64,000 nt of DNA from Myxococcales bacterium. Lineage in GTDB: Bacteria; Myxococcota_A; Polyangia; Nannocystales; Nannocystaceae. The notes under the pieces were generated by a model. It saw nothing but the letters and a program-made list of their open reading frames with translations. It was not told the origin of the DNA and did no database searches. Below are positions 1-8,964 of this stretch, one piece after another. Numbering within the stretch: position 1 is the first letter of the stretch; every line of letters begins with the position of its first letter. The stretch is from the NCBI GenBank assembly GCA_020633315.1, contig JACKDV010000011.1:186001-250000 (forward strand), given 5' to 3'. Made by a program: the position numbers and the translations under genes.

Positions 1-48
1 CGTGCCGTCGATGATGGTGCCCCCGCTGATCTTCAGGTCGTAGCTCAT
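1..48 (-). CDS. Amidohydrolase N-terminus (partial, runs off the left edge)
   Basis: Only the first 16 codons lie in the window. The minus-strand ATG at 48 is preceded by AAGGGGG, a good ribosome-binding site, and the peptide MSYDLKISGGTIIDGT has the classic start of amidohydrolase-superfamily enzymes such as N-acyl-D-amino-acid deacylases and dihydropyrimidinase-like proteins (first beta strand followed by GGTIIDGT). The metal-binding HxH lies outside the window, so substrate and completeness cannot be judged. It is transcribed leftward. Confidence 0.55.
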   Translation of the reverse strand, partial: MSYDLKISGGTIIDGT

Positions 49-179
49 CGATCCCCCTTCGCCGGGCCGCTCGCCGATCGCCGACGAGCCCGTCGCGTCG
101 ACGATGGGTGTACCGCTGACCGACCGTCCGGTCAAAGCCGCGGGGACCCGCGCCCGGGAGCTCCCCGAGCGCCTGCCAG

Positions 180-1343
180 CTACGGCGGAGCCCAGCCGAG
201 CACGTCGAGCTCGGTGGAGCACAGGTGGGCCACCGCCGGCTCGCGCAGCAGCCGGTGCAGCAGCCGGTGGTGGGCCACCAGCACCGCCGCGCGCCCGCCG
301 GGCAGCAGCCGCAGCCGATGCCCCCGCACCCGGGCCGCCCGCGCGTGGCGCTCGACCAGCCCCGCGAGCGCGCCACCGGGGAACCCCGGGCGCAGCATCA
401 CGATCGCATCGAGCTCGTCGCCCGCGATCCGCAGCCGCAGCCGACGCTCGAGCATCGCATCGCAGCGCGGCCCCTCGTCCCAGCGGATCGGCGGCCGCGG
501 GGGCCTTCGCAGATCCCGTCCGCGCCGCAGCCAGGCCCGCGCCCCCGCGAAGTCGACCACCCCGTGTCGGCTGCGGTGGGCGAGCTCGGCCGGCAGCGGA
601 CGCGCCGAGCGGACGATGGCCGCCTCCACCTGCGACGGCGTGGCCCCGGGCACGGCCGCGAAGAGCGACGCGGCGAGGCCCGCCACGCAAGCGCTCGCCA
701 TCGAGGTCCCGCTCAGCCGCACCATGCCCCGCCCGGGCGCGGCCGAGCGCAGCGCCACCCCTGGCGCGAGCACGTCGGGCTTGATGCAGCGCCGCCCGTC
801 CTCCGCGTAGACGCTGGCCGAGAACGCAGCCGGCTCGCCCCGCTCGTCGCACGCCCCCACCGTGAGCACCTGGGGATAGCAGGCCGGGCTCTCCACCCGC
901 CCGCTGCCCCCGTTGCCCGCCGCGGCCACCACCAGCACCCCACGTCGACGCAGCCGCGAGATCGCCTCGTGAAGCAGCGGCGTGCGCCCCACGATCCCCA
1001 GCGGCAGGTGCAGCACCCGGATCGGCTGCCTCGCCAGCCAGTGCAGGCCCACCAGCATCCGCACCGGCACCATGCCCTGCTCGATCACCGCGGCCACGAA
1101 CAAGCGCGCCCCTGGACACCTCCCGATCGCCGGTCGCCCCCGCACCGAGCCGCCGCACACCAGCCCCGCCGTGTGGGTGCCGTGGCCGTCGTCGTCGAAG
1201 GCGGCCCGCTCGGGGCGAGGCACGCCCTCCTCGTCCACGTACAGGAAGCCCGCCACCCGCCCGCGCAAGGCGGGGTGGCGAGGGTCGACGCCCGTGTCCA
1301 GGGCGCCGACGTGGATGGGAGGGCCGCGACGCGCGTCGACCAC
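180..1343 (-). CDS. Subtilisin-like serine protease (S8) with I9-like C-terminal domain
   Basis: A 387-residue peptidase of the S8 family. The catalytic triad is visible: Asp16 in ALDTGVD, His54 in DGHGTHTAG and the Ser of SGTSMASACVAG near residue 215, with the oxyanion Asn in AAAGNGG. There is no signal peptide and no N-terminal propeptide, because the Asp motif begins at residue 14. Residues about 298-384 form an extra domain whose pattern (central nGxAaxL, closing VAHLCSTELDV) resembles the I9 subtilisin inhibitor fold, here C-terminal instead of N-terminal. The GTG at 1343 is used; no strong ribosome-binding site is seen. It lies 9 bp after the lectin gene on the same strand, so the two are probably cotranscribed and may act together. 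Protease identity is firm; the I9 reading is inference. Confidence 0.88.
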   Translation of the reverse strand: MVDARRGPPIHVGALDTGVDPRHPALRGRVAGFLYVDEEGVPRPERAAFDDDGHGTHTAGLVCGGSVRGRPAIGRCPGARLFVAAVIEQGMVPVRMLVGLHWLARQPIRVLHLPLGIVGRTPLLHEAISRLRRRGVLVVAAAGNGGSGRVESPACYPQVLTVGACDERGEPAAFSASVYAEDGRRCIKPDVLAPGVALRSAAPGRGMVRLSGTSMASACVAGLAASLFAAVPGATPSQVEAAIVRSARPLPAELAHRSRHGVVDFAGARAWLRRGRDLRRPPRPPIRWDEGPRCDAMLERRLRLRIAGDELDAIVMLRPGFPGGALAGLVERHARAARVRGHRLRLLPGGRAAVLVAHHRLLHRLLREPAVAHLCSTELDVLGWAPP

Positions 1344-1352
1344 CCGGGTCCC

Positions 1353-4300
1353 TCAGACGTCCGCGGCCAGGCCCAGCGAGATCTGGGTGACGCCGAAGGC
1401 CACGTCCGAGACCACGCACGCCGCCGCGACCTTCTCGTTGCCCTGCGGGAAGGCGCTGAGCATGCTGGCCTCCACCACCGAGCCCACCGAGTCGATGATG
1501 TCCGAGGCCAGGCCCAGCCCCTCGCGCTTGCCCACCCCCGCCACCACCGACTTGGCGGTGAGCATGAGGAACTCGAAGGCCAGCGTGATGTAGGCGCCCT
1601 CGCGCCCCGGGTTCTCGTCGGCCAGGTCGGCCCGCACGGCACGCTTCTGGTCCTTGATCAGCGTGGCGATGTCGAGCATGAGCTGCGCCACCCCGATCCA
1701 GTAGAACACCTGCTCACTCACGTTCTTGAGCTTGGCCCGCTCGTTCTGCGGCTTGTCGGCGAACTGGTAGGGGTTGCCCACCACGTTGCCGATCACCCCG
1801 CAGCTGAGCGAGAGGATCTCGAGCGCCAGCGTGGCCTTGGGGTTCTTGTCGCCGAAGGTCTGGGACTCGCCCGATTCCAGGTTGGCGTAGGCCCGGGTGC
1901 CCTTCACCAGATCGATGCCGTCCAGGAACGCCCCGATCGCCAGCTCGGCCGCCGAGCAGACCACGTCGGTCACCAGGTAGGTGGTCTTCACGATCTTGTC
2001 CGTGTCCGCCCGCTGGGCCGGCGCCTTCAGGTTCGGCGCCTTGCCGTACACCGCCAGGTGCACCAGCGTGATGGGGATCGCCAGCACGAAGGTGAGCAGC
2101 TTGAACAGCGACAGCTCGCCGCCGACCACGAAGTCGAAGAAGTCGGCGATGAAGCCCTTCTTCTTGCCGGGGAACAGGTCGGTCTTGCCCAGCTCGAGCA
2201 GCAGCTCGCCGAGGGTCTGCACCCCGCGGAACATCGCAGTGATGAGCTCGCTGGCCAGCTCGAGGCTCACCCCCATCACCCCCTTGACGAGCTGCAGCAC
2301 CGCCGACGCGATCAGCGTGGGGGCCTCGGCCGGCTTCTTGGCGATCTCCATCAGGTTGGTGAGCGACGAGCCCAGCGCGGGCGGCAGCACCTTCAGCGCG
2401 CGCGCGGCCGAGCTCATCAGATCGGCCAGCACCCCGGCCACCTTCTTGGCCGCGGTGGCCAGCGCCTTGGTGAGGGTCTTGAGTCCGGGGATGCTCTCGA
2501 GGAGCTTGTTGATCAGCCAGCTCACCAGCTCGAGCGGCTTGCTGAGGATCTTCTGGATCTTGTCGAAGGCCTTGCCCGCCGACGAGTCGAGCTTCTTGGT
2601 CTTGTCGCTCGCGCTCGCGGCGGCCGACTTGATCCCGCCGCTGGGCTCCACCTTGCCCCCGAGCTTGCGCGTGGCGTCGTCGAGGGCCTTCTCGCCGCCC
2701 TCGCGCAGGTCGTCGAAGAAGCCGTCGATCTGCCCGGTGATCTCGGCGACCCGCTCCTCGCTCAGCCCGCCCAGCGCCTGCTCGAGCACCCCCATGAGCT
2801 GCTTCTGCGTCTTGGCGATGGCATTCCAGGGGATGAGGTCGAGCAGGAGCTCGATGAGCTTCATCAGCTTCGCCCCCAGGGTCTGCAGCAGGTCCCACAT
2901 GAGCTTGCCCAGGGCCACGGTGCGATCGAGCACGTACTCCACGGCCTCGCCGGCCACGTTGATCACCGTGACCACCGCGTGCTTGCCCAGCTTGCCCACG
3001 TCGCGGCCGAGCTCCAGGCCGCCCTGCCCCAGGTGCTTGGCCGCGGCGCCCACCTTGCCCTTGCTCAGGTCCGTGCCCACCTGCTCGCCGGTGTCCACCA
3101 CGTCGTTGGCGGTCTCGACCAGGTCCGAGACCACCTTGCTGCCCCCGGCATCGGCCACGGTCTTGGTGGTGGTCTTGGCGGTCTCCACCACCACCTTCGA
3201 GACGCTGCTCGTGGCCTTCTTGGTCTTCTTGCCGGCCTTGTTGAGGGTCTTCTTGATCCCCGAGGCCGCGGCGCCGCGGCTGACCGTGGTCGCCTCGTCC
3301 TTGGCCTTCTTGGCCTCGCTCTTGCTCACCTTCGAGTAGCCGATGCCGTCCCCGCCCAGGTCGAGCATCCAATTGGCGTCGTCCATGTTGTTGGCGTCGA
3401 TGCGGCGCTCGTACGAGGCCTGCCCCGCGGTGGGCAGCCCCAGCTTGGCCACGTTGCTCACCGCGGTCTGCACCGCGGCGCAGTCCTCCTTGGTCACCGT
3501 GTTCGACATCCCCAGCTTGCTGCGGTTGTCGTACAGGGTGTCGGAATCCCAGGCCGCGATCTTGGCGTGCGCCGCCACGTCGGGGTGCAGCGAGTACCAC
3601 TGCCAGGGATCGCTCATCCCGTCGGTGCGGATCTTGATCGCGGGCACCGAGATGTCCGTGGCGTCGACCACCACGCTCAGCTTGCCCACGTCGTTGGGCG
3701 CGACCGTGGTGGGCTTGACCGGATCGAGGGTGCGGGCCTTGCCGTTGATCGTGACCTTCAGCTGCTCCTCGGCCCACAGCGAGACTTCCTTGGTCCCGCC
3801 GGGCAGGGTGACGATCGAGCGGTAGGCCGGGTACGACTCGAGCTTCTTCTGCCCCTTCGAGCCCGACTTCAGCTCGCGGTACTCCTGCGAGATCACCGAG
3901 GTGCTGCTCACCCCCTCCACGCCCTCGAGGATGGGAGCGGTGAGCACCCCCAGGCCGGTGAGGCGATCGTCGCGGGTCGCCCCCACGAAGGCCATCACCT
4001 TGCCGCCGTACCACGAGAAGCCCTGGGCATCGCTGCCGCCCACGATCATCTCCACGTTCTTGTAGGCGACCACCTTGCCCTTGGCCTTCACCTCGAGCTC
4101 GCCGTCGCCGAAGGGGCCGTGCAGGCGGGTGGTGCCGTCGACCTTGGTGCTCAGCAGGCTCAGCGAGGTGATGCTGCCGGTGTTGCCCCGCCCGGCGAGC
4201 TGGATGATCTCCTCGTCGGCCTCGAGCTCGATGTTGCTGCGCTTGCCGGTCTTGCTGCCGCGCAGCGGCGCCCGGTAGGTCTTGCCATCCGCCAGCGAGT

Positions 4301-4469
4301 AGGTGACCTGCAGGCCCGTCACCACGCCGTCGACCCACAGGCTCAGCTTGGCGATGCCGATGATGGGCTTGCCCTTGGCGTCGGCGTCGTCGTCGAAGGC
4401 AGCGCTGCCGTCCCCGGCAACGATGGAGGTGGAGAAGGAAGTGAAGCGTGGACTCTCGGACGTGGGCAT
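1353..4469 (-). CDS. Jacalin-like lectin protein with long amphipathic helical body
   Basis: A 1038-residue protein. Residues about 18-125 match the jacalin-like beta-prism lectin pattern: KLSLWVDGVVTGLQVTYSL, then LEADEEIIQLAGRG, SITSLSLLSTK and HGPFGDGE. Residues about 125-340 are further beta-rich sequence. The remaining 700 residues are Ala/Lys/Val/Leu-rich amphipathic helices with several hydrophobic stretches (for example LLTFVLAIPITLVHLAV) that could enter membranes. No signal peptide is seen. I chose ATG 4469 because GGAGA lies 8 bases upstream; a reading frame continues to 4559 without such a site. It sits just upstream of the S8 protease gene, so a protease-activated lectin or pore-forming effector is one idea. 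I recognise no full-length family for the helical body. Confidence 0.7.
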   Translation of the reverse strand: MPTSESPRFTSFSTSIVAGDGSAAFDDDADAKGKPIIGIAKLSLWVDGVVTGLQVTYSLADGKTYRAPLRGSKTGKRSNIELEADEEIIQLAGRGNTGSITSLSLLSTKVDGTTRLHGPFGDGELEVKAKGKVVAYKNVEMIVGGSDAQGFSWYGGKVMAFVGATRDDRLTGLGVLTAPILEGVEGVSSTSVISQEYRELKSGSKGQKKLESYPAYRSIVTLPGGTKEVSLWAEEQLKVTINGKARTLDPVKPTTVAPNDVGKLSVVVDATDISVPAIKIRTDGMSDPWQWYSLHPDVAAHAKIAAWDSDTLYDNRSKLGMSNTVTKEDCAAVQTAVSNVAKLGLPTAGQASYERRIDANNMDDANWMLDLGGDGIGYSKVSKSEAKKAKDEATTVSRGAAASGIKKTLNKAGKKTKKATSSVSKVVVETAKTTTKTVADAGGSKVVSDLVETANDVVDTGEQVGTDLSKGKVGAAAKHLGQGGLELGRDVGKLGKHAVVTVINVAGEAVEYVLDRTVALGKLMWDLLQTLGAKLMKLIELLLDLIPWNAIAKTQKQLMGVLEQALGGLSEERVAEITGQIDGFFDDLREGGEKALDDATRKLGGKVEPSGGIKSAAASASDKTKKLDSSAGKAFDKIQKILSKPLELVSWLINKLLESIPGLKTLTKALATAAKKVAGVLADLMSSAARALKVLPPALGSSLTNLMEIAKKPAEAPTLIASAVLQLVKGVMGVSLELASELITAMFRGVQTLGELLLELGKTDLFPGKKKGFIADFFDFVVGGELSLFKLLTFVLAIPITLVHLAVYGKAPNLKAPAQRADTDKIVKTTYLVTDVVCSAAELAIGAFLDGIDLVKGTRAYANLESGESQTFGDKNPKATLALEILSLSCGVIGNVVGNPYQFADKPQNERAKLKNVSEQVFYWIGVAQLMLDIATLIKDQKRAVRADLADENPGREGAYITLAFEFLMLTAKSVVAGVGKREGLGLASDIIDSVGSVVEASMLSAFPQGNEKVAAACVVSDVAFGVTQISLGLAADV

Positions 4470-4798
4470 TCGGATGTCTCCAACTCGATGCAGGCATCGT
4501 ACACCTCCGATCGCGATGATTCGGTCGCGGCGACGTAGCGTCGCAATTTGTCCGGGCACCGAATCGGCGCGATACGACGTTCATCGCCGCGAGCGAGGAG
4601 GTCGTCTCCGTGCGCCCGCGATGCTCGTCGTCGATCTCGCGCCGCTCCCCGCTCGATCGACGACCGTCGTCCACCCGCCAGCCCGCGAGCGCTCCCGTGA
4701 CGCGCCCATCGTCACACTCTCGCGCCCGTGGCCGTCGACGGCGCCCCACGGCCCGATGACGGGCGATCCCGAGCCTCGCGTGGTAGCAGGGCGGGGTC
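4470..4798. other. Divergent intergenic region
   Basis: 329 bases between the leftward lectin-protease pair and the rightward mscS-like gene, so promoters for both should lie here. A 6-bp inverted repeat GCGACG-tag-CGTCGC occupies 4530-4544, about 60 bases upstream of the lectin start, beside a relatively AT-rich spot (CAATTTG). I see no convincing -35/-10 pair, RNA gene or small reading frame. Confidence 0.5.
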
Positions 4799-5608
4799 AT
4801 GACCGAGATTCCGCTCCCCGAGCCCATTGCCCCCTATGCGCCCCTGGTGGTCGGCCTGGCCCAGGCGCTGATGATCTTCGTGCTCGGCTGGTTCGCCAGC
4901 CGCTGGGCGAGCCGCATCACGCTGCGGGTGACCCAGGGGCGCCCCATCGACGAGGCCCTGCGCCGCTTCTTCGCCGCCCTCGCCCAGTACGCCGTGATCG
5001 CGGCCGCCGTGATCGCGGCCCTGAGCGCGGTGGGAGTGGAGACCACCAGCCTGGTTGCGGTGTTCGGCTCGGCCGCGCTCGCCATCGGCCTCGCCCTGCA
5101 GGGCAGCCTCTCCAACTTCGCCGCCGGCGTGATGCTGCTGCTGTTCCGCCCGTTCGTGATCGACGACGCGGTCCGCATCGCGGGTCAGACCGGGCGGGTG
5201 GACGACATCGGCCTGTTCGCCACCGTGCTGATCACCCCCGACAACGAGCGCGTCATCATCCCCAACGCCCAGGTGACCGGAGGGATCATCGTCAACCTCA
5301 CCGCGCTGGGGAAGCGACGCGGCAGCGTGAAGGTGGGCCTGGCCTACGGCACCGACCTGAAGGCGGCGATGGAGATCCTCGAGCGGACCGCTCGCGAGCT
5401 GCCCATCGTGCTCGACGACCCCGCGCCCGTGGTGCGGGTGCAGGGCTTCGGAGCGAGCGCAATCGACCTCGAGCTGTTCGCCTGGGCGACGGCGGCCGAC
5501 TACGTCCCCATGCTCCACCAGCTCCGCCTGGCGGTGGTCGATGCCCTGGCCGCCGGCGGCATCGAGATCCCCTTCGACCAGCTCGTGGTGCACCAGGCCG
5601 CGGCCTGA
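4799..5608 (+). CDS. MscS-family mechanosensitive channel
   Basis: A 269-residue small-conductance mechanosensitive channel, close to the length of the minimal E. coli MscS (286). Three membrane helices are apparent (about 12-34, 57-79 and 84-117). The third is the glycine/alanine-rich pore helix (VFGSAALAIGLALQGSLSNFAAG), followed by the conserved beta-domain stretch with RPFVIDD and IPNAQVTGG. It would sit in the inner membrane and release solutes on osmotic downshock. The ATG at 4799 has the G-rich AGGGCGGGG just upstream. It stands alone, divergent from the lectin gene, with 267 bases before the next start. Confidence 0.93.
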   Translation: MTEIPLPEPIAPYAPLVVGLAQALMIFVLGWFASRWASRITLRVTQGRPIDEALRRFFAALAQYAVIAAAVIAALSAVGVETTSLVAVFGSAALAIGLALQGSLSNFAAGVMLLLFRPFVIDDAVRIAGQTGRVDDIGLFATVLITPDNERVIIPNAQVTGGIIVNLTALGKRRGSVKVGLAYGTDLKAAMEILERTARELPIVLDDPAPVVRVQGFGASAIDLELFAWATAADYVPMLHQLRLAVVDALAAGGIEIPFDQLVVHQAAA

Positions 5609-5875
5609 AGCGTCGTTCTTCCCCGGGTAATCAGCGTTCCTCTCCGACCGGTGGCGCGACTTCGAGCCGGGTCCCGAAACTCCGCGAGTGGCCCGTGGGT
5701 CATCGTCACGGGCCTCGTGGCGGCACGGGGTGTGCGCAACAATCGTTCGACGACCACCCCTTGGCGCTTGGGGGCGGCACCAGGACCGGATACCGTCGGT
5801 CGACCCCGGGCCTCGTCGGAGCCGACGCGCGCCGGAGGCCGTGGTCGACCCTACTTGGACAAGAAGGAAGCTCCC

Positions 5876-8056
5876 GTGAACTCGAAACCAACCTCCTGGA
5901 CCGGTGCCCTCCTCGCCCTGCTGGCGCTCACGGGCTGCCCCAGCGACGACGTGCCCATCGACACCGACGACGGCACCAGCACCGGCGGCGACGGCACGAC
6001 CACCACCGGCATGTCGATGACCACGATGGAGCCCACCACGGCCGACGGCACGGGCTCGAGCTCGGATGGCAATCCCGAGACCGGCGAGGCCGAGAGCTCG
6101 ACCACCGACGTCATCCCGCCGCCCGAGCCACAGGAGTTCGTGGTCACCATCGAGAACGTGAGCAACACCGGGCTGATGTGGAGCCCGCTGTCCCCCGGGC
6201 TGTGGGCCAACCACGAGGCGGGCGCCGACGTGCTGTTCCAGGCCGACGTGCCCGACGACGGCGAGGGCCTCGAGGCGCTGGCCGAGGACGGCGATCCCAC
6301 CGATCTCGAGGTCGCGGTGGCCACCCACCCGGGCGTGCTGCAGAGCGGGGTGTTCGACACCCCCACCATGGCGGGCGCCCCGGGGCCGCTCCTGCCCGGC
6401 GACTCCTACGAGTTCAGCTTCGTGGCCGAGCCCGGCACCCGCCTGTCCTTCGCCACCATGCTGGTCGGCTCCAACGACTCCGTGGTGGCCACGAGCCCGG
6501 TGGGCGTCAGCCTGTTCGCGGGCGGCGGGCAGCCGCTGGGCGAGCGCGACGTGAGCTCGTCGCTGCGGATCTGGGACGCCGGCACCGAGATCGACCAGGC
6601 GCCGGGCCAGGGCCCCGCGCAGGCGCTCCACGGCGGCAGCCCCAACATGGGGCCGCCCGAGGCCATGGCCGTGTTCCCCTTCGACTACTCCACCCGGGCC
6701 CTGCCGCTGGGCCCCGACCTGGTGCGCGTGGAGGTCGACGACGACCCGATGAGCCCGGGCACCTTCATCATCACGCTCACCAACGTCTCCGGGGATCGTG
6801 GCACGCTGGTCACCCCGCTGTCGCCGCTGCTGTGGGCCACCCACACCGATGCGATCGCTCTGTTCAGCGAGGGCGCGGCCGCCTCGCCCGAGCTCGAGGC
6901 CCTGGCCGAGGACGGCGAGGCAGGCCCGCTCGACGCCCTGCTCGGCGGATCGGCCGACGTGGGCGAGCACGCGGTGCTGCCCGGCCCCGGCGGCGGGCCC
7001 ATCCTGCCCGGCGAGTCGGTCTCGTGGAGCCTCACCCCCAACGGCGGCTTCCCCTACCTCAGCCTCGCGTCGATGGTGGGGCAGAGCAACGATGCCTTCC
7101 TCGCCGCGGGCCCCGTGCGCGACGAGCCCGTGGCCGGCATCCCGCTGTTCGAGGACGGCATGCTGCGCGACAACCAAGACATCGAGGCCGACATCCGGGC
7201 CCACCTCACCCCCTGGGACGCGGGCACCGAGGCCAACCAGGTCCCCGGCGTGGGCGTCGACCAGGCGCCGCGGCAGGGTGGCCCGGGCGACGGCGCGGCC
7301 GATCCCGATCCCACCGTGCGTCGCTACGTGGACGTCACCAACGATCTCTCGGGCGACAGCGCCGGCGGCTTCCTGACCGTGGTGGTCAACTTCGCCGGTG
7401 GCGACTACACGATCGAGCTCATCAACACCAGCGACACCACGGTGTACCCCGGCATCCTCACCCCGGTGCTGTGGGCGCTGCACGACGACACCTTCTCGCT
7501 GTTCGAGCTGGGCATGCCGGCCAGCCCGGGGCTCGAGCTGCTGGCCGAGGACGGCGACCCGGCCGGGCTGCTCGGCGAGGTGATGGGCATGGCCGGGGTG
7601 ATCGCCTCGGGCGTGGAGGACACGCGCACCGGCGGCGGCATGCCCATGCCGGGCCCGATCCCGCCGGGGGAATCGTACGAATTCACCGTCACCCCCGACG
7701 CCACCAACCGCTTCATCAGCTTCGCCACCATGATCATGCCCTCCAACGACACCTTCGCCTCGGTGGGCCCGGGAGGCGTGGCGCTGCTCGATGCGATGGG
7801 CAACCCCATCGCCGAGGAAGCGGTGGCCGCCGACATCGCGATCCAGCTCCGCGCGTGGGACGCGGGCACCGAGGGCAACCAGGCCGGCGCGGCCGGTCGT
7901 GACATGGCCCCGATGGGCATGCCCAACACCGGGCCCGGCAACGGCTCCGGCACCGTGCGCGTGGCCGAGGCCGATCCCGCCCCGGCCGACGACCGGATCT
8001 GGTCGATGCCCAACGCGGAGGACGTCATCCGCGTGGTCGTGGCGCCCGCGCCGTAG
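5876..8056 (+). CDS. Lipoprotein with three spondin_N domains
   Basis: A 726-residue predicted lipoprotein. The start is a GTG at 5876 with AAGGAAG six bases upstream; the signal peptide ends in the lipobox LTGC, followed by a Thr/Ser/Gly/Asp linker typical of Nannocystaceae surface lipoproteins. Three repeats of about 200 residues follow, each with the spondin_N pattern: a beta strand such as FVVTIENVS, then LSPxLWAxH, LEALAEDGD, LLPGDSYEF, and FATMLVGSNDSVVA. Each repeat closes with a WDAGTExxQ motif. Bacterial spondin_N proteins are usually exported and their ligands unknown. A Cys-rich lipoprotein and a radical SAM gene follow on the same strand. No catalytic residues are evident, so a binding or adhesive role is likeliest. 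Confidence 0.8.
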   Translation: MNSKPTSWTGALLALLALTGCPSDDVPIDTDDGTSTGGDGTTTTGMSMTTMEPTTADGTGSSSDGNPETGEAESSTTDVIPPPEPQEFVVTIENVSNTGLMWSPLSPGLWANHEAGADVLFQADVPDDGEGLEALAEDGDPTDLEVAVATHPGVLQSGVFDTPTMAGAPGPLLPGDSYEFSFVAEPGTRLSFATMLVGSNDSVVATSPVGVSLFAGGGQPLGERDVSSSLRIWDAGTEIDQAPGQGPAQALHGGSPNMGPPEAMAVFPFDYSTRALPLGPDLVRVEVDDDPMSPGTFIITLTNVSGDRGTLVTPLSPLLWATHTDAIALFSEGAAASPELEALAEDGEAGPLDALLGGSADVGEHAVLPGPGGGPILPGESVSWSLTPNGGFPYLSLASMVGQSNDAFLAAGPVRDEPVAGIPLFEDGMLRDNQDIEADIRAHLTPWDAGTEANQVPGVGVDQAPRQGGPGDGAADPDPTVRRYVDVTNDLSGDSAGGFLTVVVNFAGGDYTIELINTSDTTVYPGILTPVLWALHDDTFSLFELGMPASPGLELLAEDGDPAGLLGEVMGMAGVIASGVEDTRTGGGMPMPGPIPPGESYEFTVTPDATNRFISFATMIMPSNDTFASVGPGGVALLDAMGNPIAEEAVAADIAIQLRAWDAGTEGNQAGAAGRDMAPMGMPNTGPGNGSGTVRVAEADPAPADDRIWSMPNAEDVIRVVVAPAP

Positions 8057-8079
8057 GTGATCCACCGTCGGGCGCGCCG

Positions 8080-8111
8080 AGGGGCCGGTCTTCCGAGGGA
8101 GGCCGGCCCTT
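8080..8111 (+). terminator. Possible transcription terminator hairpin
   Basis: A stem of nine pairs (AGGGGCCGG at 8080-8088 with CCGGCCCTT at 8103-8111, one G-U pair) and a 14-base loop, 24 bases after the spondin_N lipoprotein stop. There is only a weak T-rich tail (TTCGTTCG), so efficient intrinsic termination is uncertain. Confidence 0.35.
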
Positions 8112-8166
8112 CGTTCGTGGGGGCGCGGCCGCCCCCGCGACAAAGCGCGCTATCGTCCCCCCCGGA

Positions 8167-8952
8167 ATGCACCGCGCCTGGCCCTTCGTCGCGCTCGTCC
8201 TCGGCCTGCCGGCCCTCGCCTGCTCCGGTGGGGACACCTCCAAGGAGTCCAGCACCGCCGCCTCGCTGGGCGACTCGAGCTCCACCGCCGCCGACGGCGA
8301 GGAGTCGAGCAGCACCACCAGCGGCGGCACCAGCCAGTCGGGCGACGCCACCACCACCACGCCGCCCCCCGACGACGGCACCAGCAGCGGCGACGAGGCC
8401 GGCAGCTCGAGCGAAGGCTGCGTGCCGGGGACCGAGGGCTGTCGCTGTGCCGAGGGCGAGCTGTGCAACGGCGAGCTGGTGTGCGTGGGCGGGACCTGCT
8501 CCCCCGCCCAGTGCGACGGTGACGTGTTCGAGCCCAACGACGACGAGGGCTCCGCCTTCTTCCTGGGCATGATCAACGACAACGACGGCAACGGCGGCAT
8601 CGTGTCGGCCTCGCTGCACGTGCCCGGGGACGTGGACTGGTTCAGCTACCAGGGCGACGACGACATCACCGGCAACGTCGACCCTGCCCGCGCCCTGGTG
8701 TCCTCGGCCGGCGTGCGCCTGTGCAAGTTCCTCGAGTGCGACAACGGCCTGGGCCAGACCGAGTTCGAATGCCCCGTCGGCAGCCAGTACGCGTTCTCGC
8801 CCGAGGGCCGGCCCGGCTGCTGCGCCAACGGGGACGTCGCCCTGCCCGACCTCGACTGCGACGGCGTCATCGAGGACAACGCGATGGTCTACATCCGCAT
8901 CGACGAGCCCGAAGAGGCTTGCGTGACCTACAGCGTGTCGTACCACTACTGA
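8167..8952 (+). CDS. Cysteine-rich lipoprotein
   Basis: A 261-residue protein with a signal peptide ending in the lipobox LALAC or ALAC, then about 65 residues of Ser/Thr/Asp/Gly linker. The globular part begins with a compact Cys-rich segment (eight Cys in about 40 residues, starting CVPGTEGCRC), then a domain containing DVDWFSYQGDDD, which resembles the pre-peptidase C-terminal/PPC-type beta sandwich, then two more Cys pairs. No enzyme motif is seen. It ends 12 bases before a radical SAM gene, so the two may be cotranscribed. The function is unknown; a surface-exposed binding or structural protein is the safest statement. Confidence 0.75.
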   Translation: MHRAWPFVALVLGLPALACSGGDTSKESSTAASLGDSSSTAADGEESSSTTSGGTSQSGDATTTTPPPDDGTSSGDEAGSSSEGCVPGTEGCRCAEGELCNGELVCVGGTCSPAQCDGDVFEPNDDEGSAFFLGMINDNDGNGGIVSASLHVPGDVDWFSYQGDDDITGNVDPARALVSSAGVRLCKFLECDNGLGQTEFECPVGSQYAFSPEGRPGCCANGDVALPDLDCDGVIEDNAMVYIRIDEPEEACVTYSVSYHY

Positions 8953-8964
8953 TCGAGAGCCGCC

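Noticed and set aside
225..4538. Continuous plus-strand reading frame of about 1437 codons opposite the protease and lectin genes
   Set aside because: The translation is an Arg/His/Gly/Gln/Leu-rich low-information sequence typical of antisense frames in high-GC DNA, with no domain or ribosome-binding site, while the other strand encodes clear motifs.
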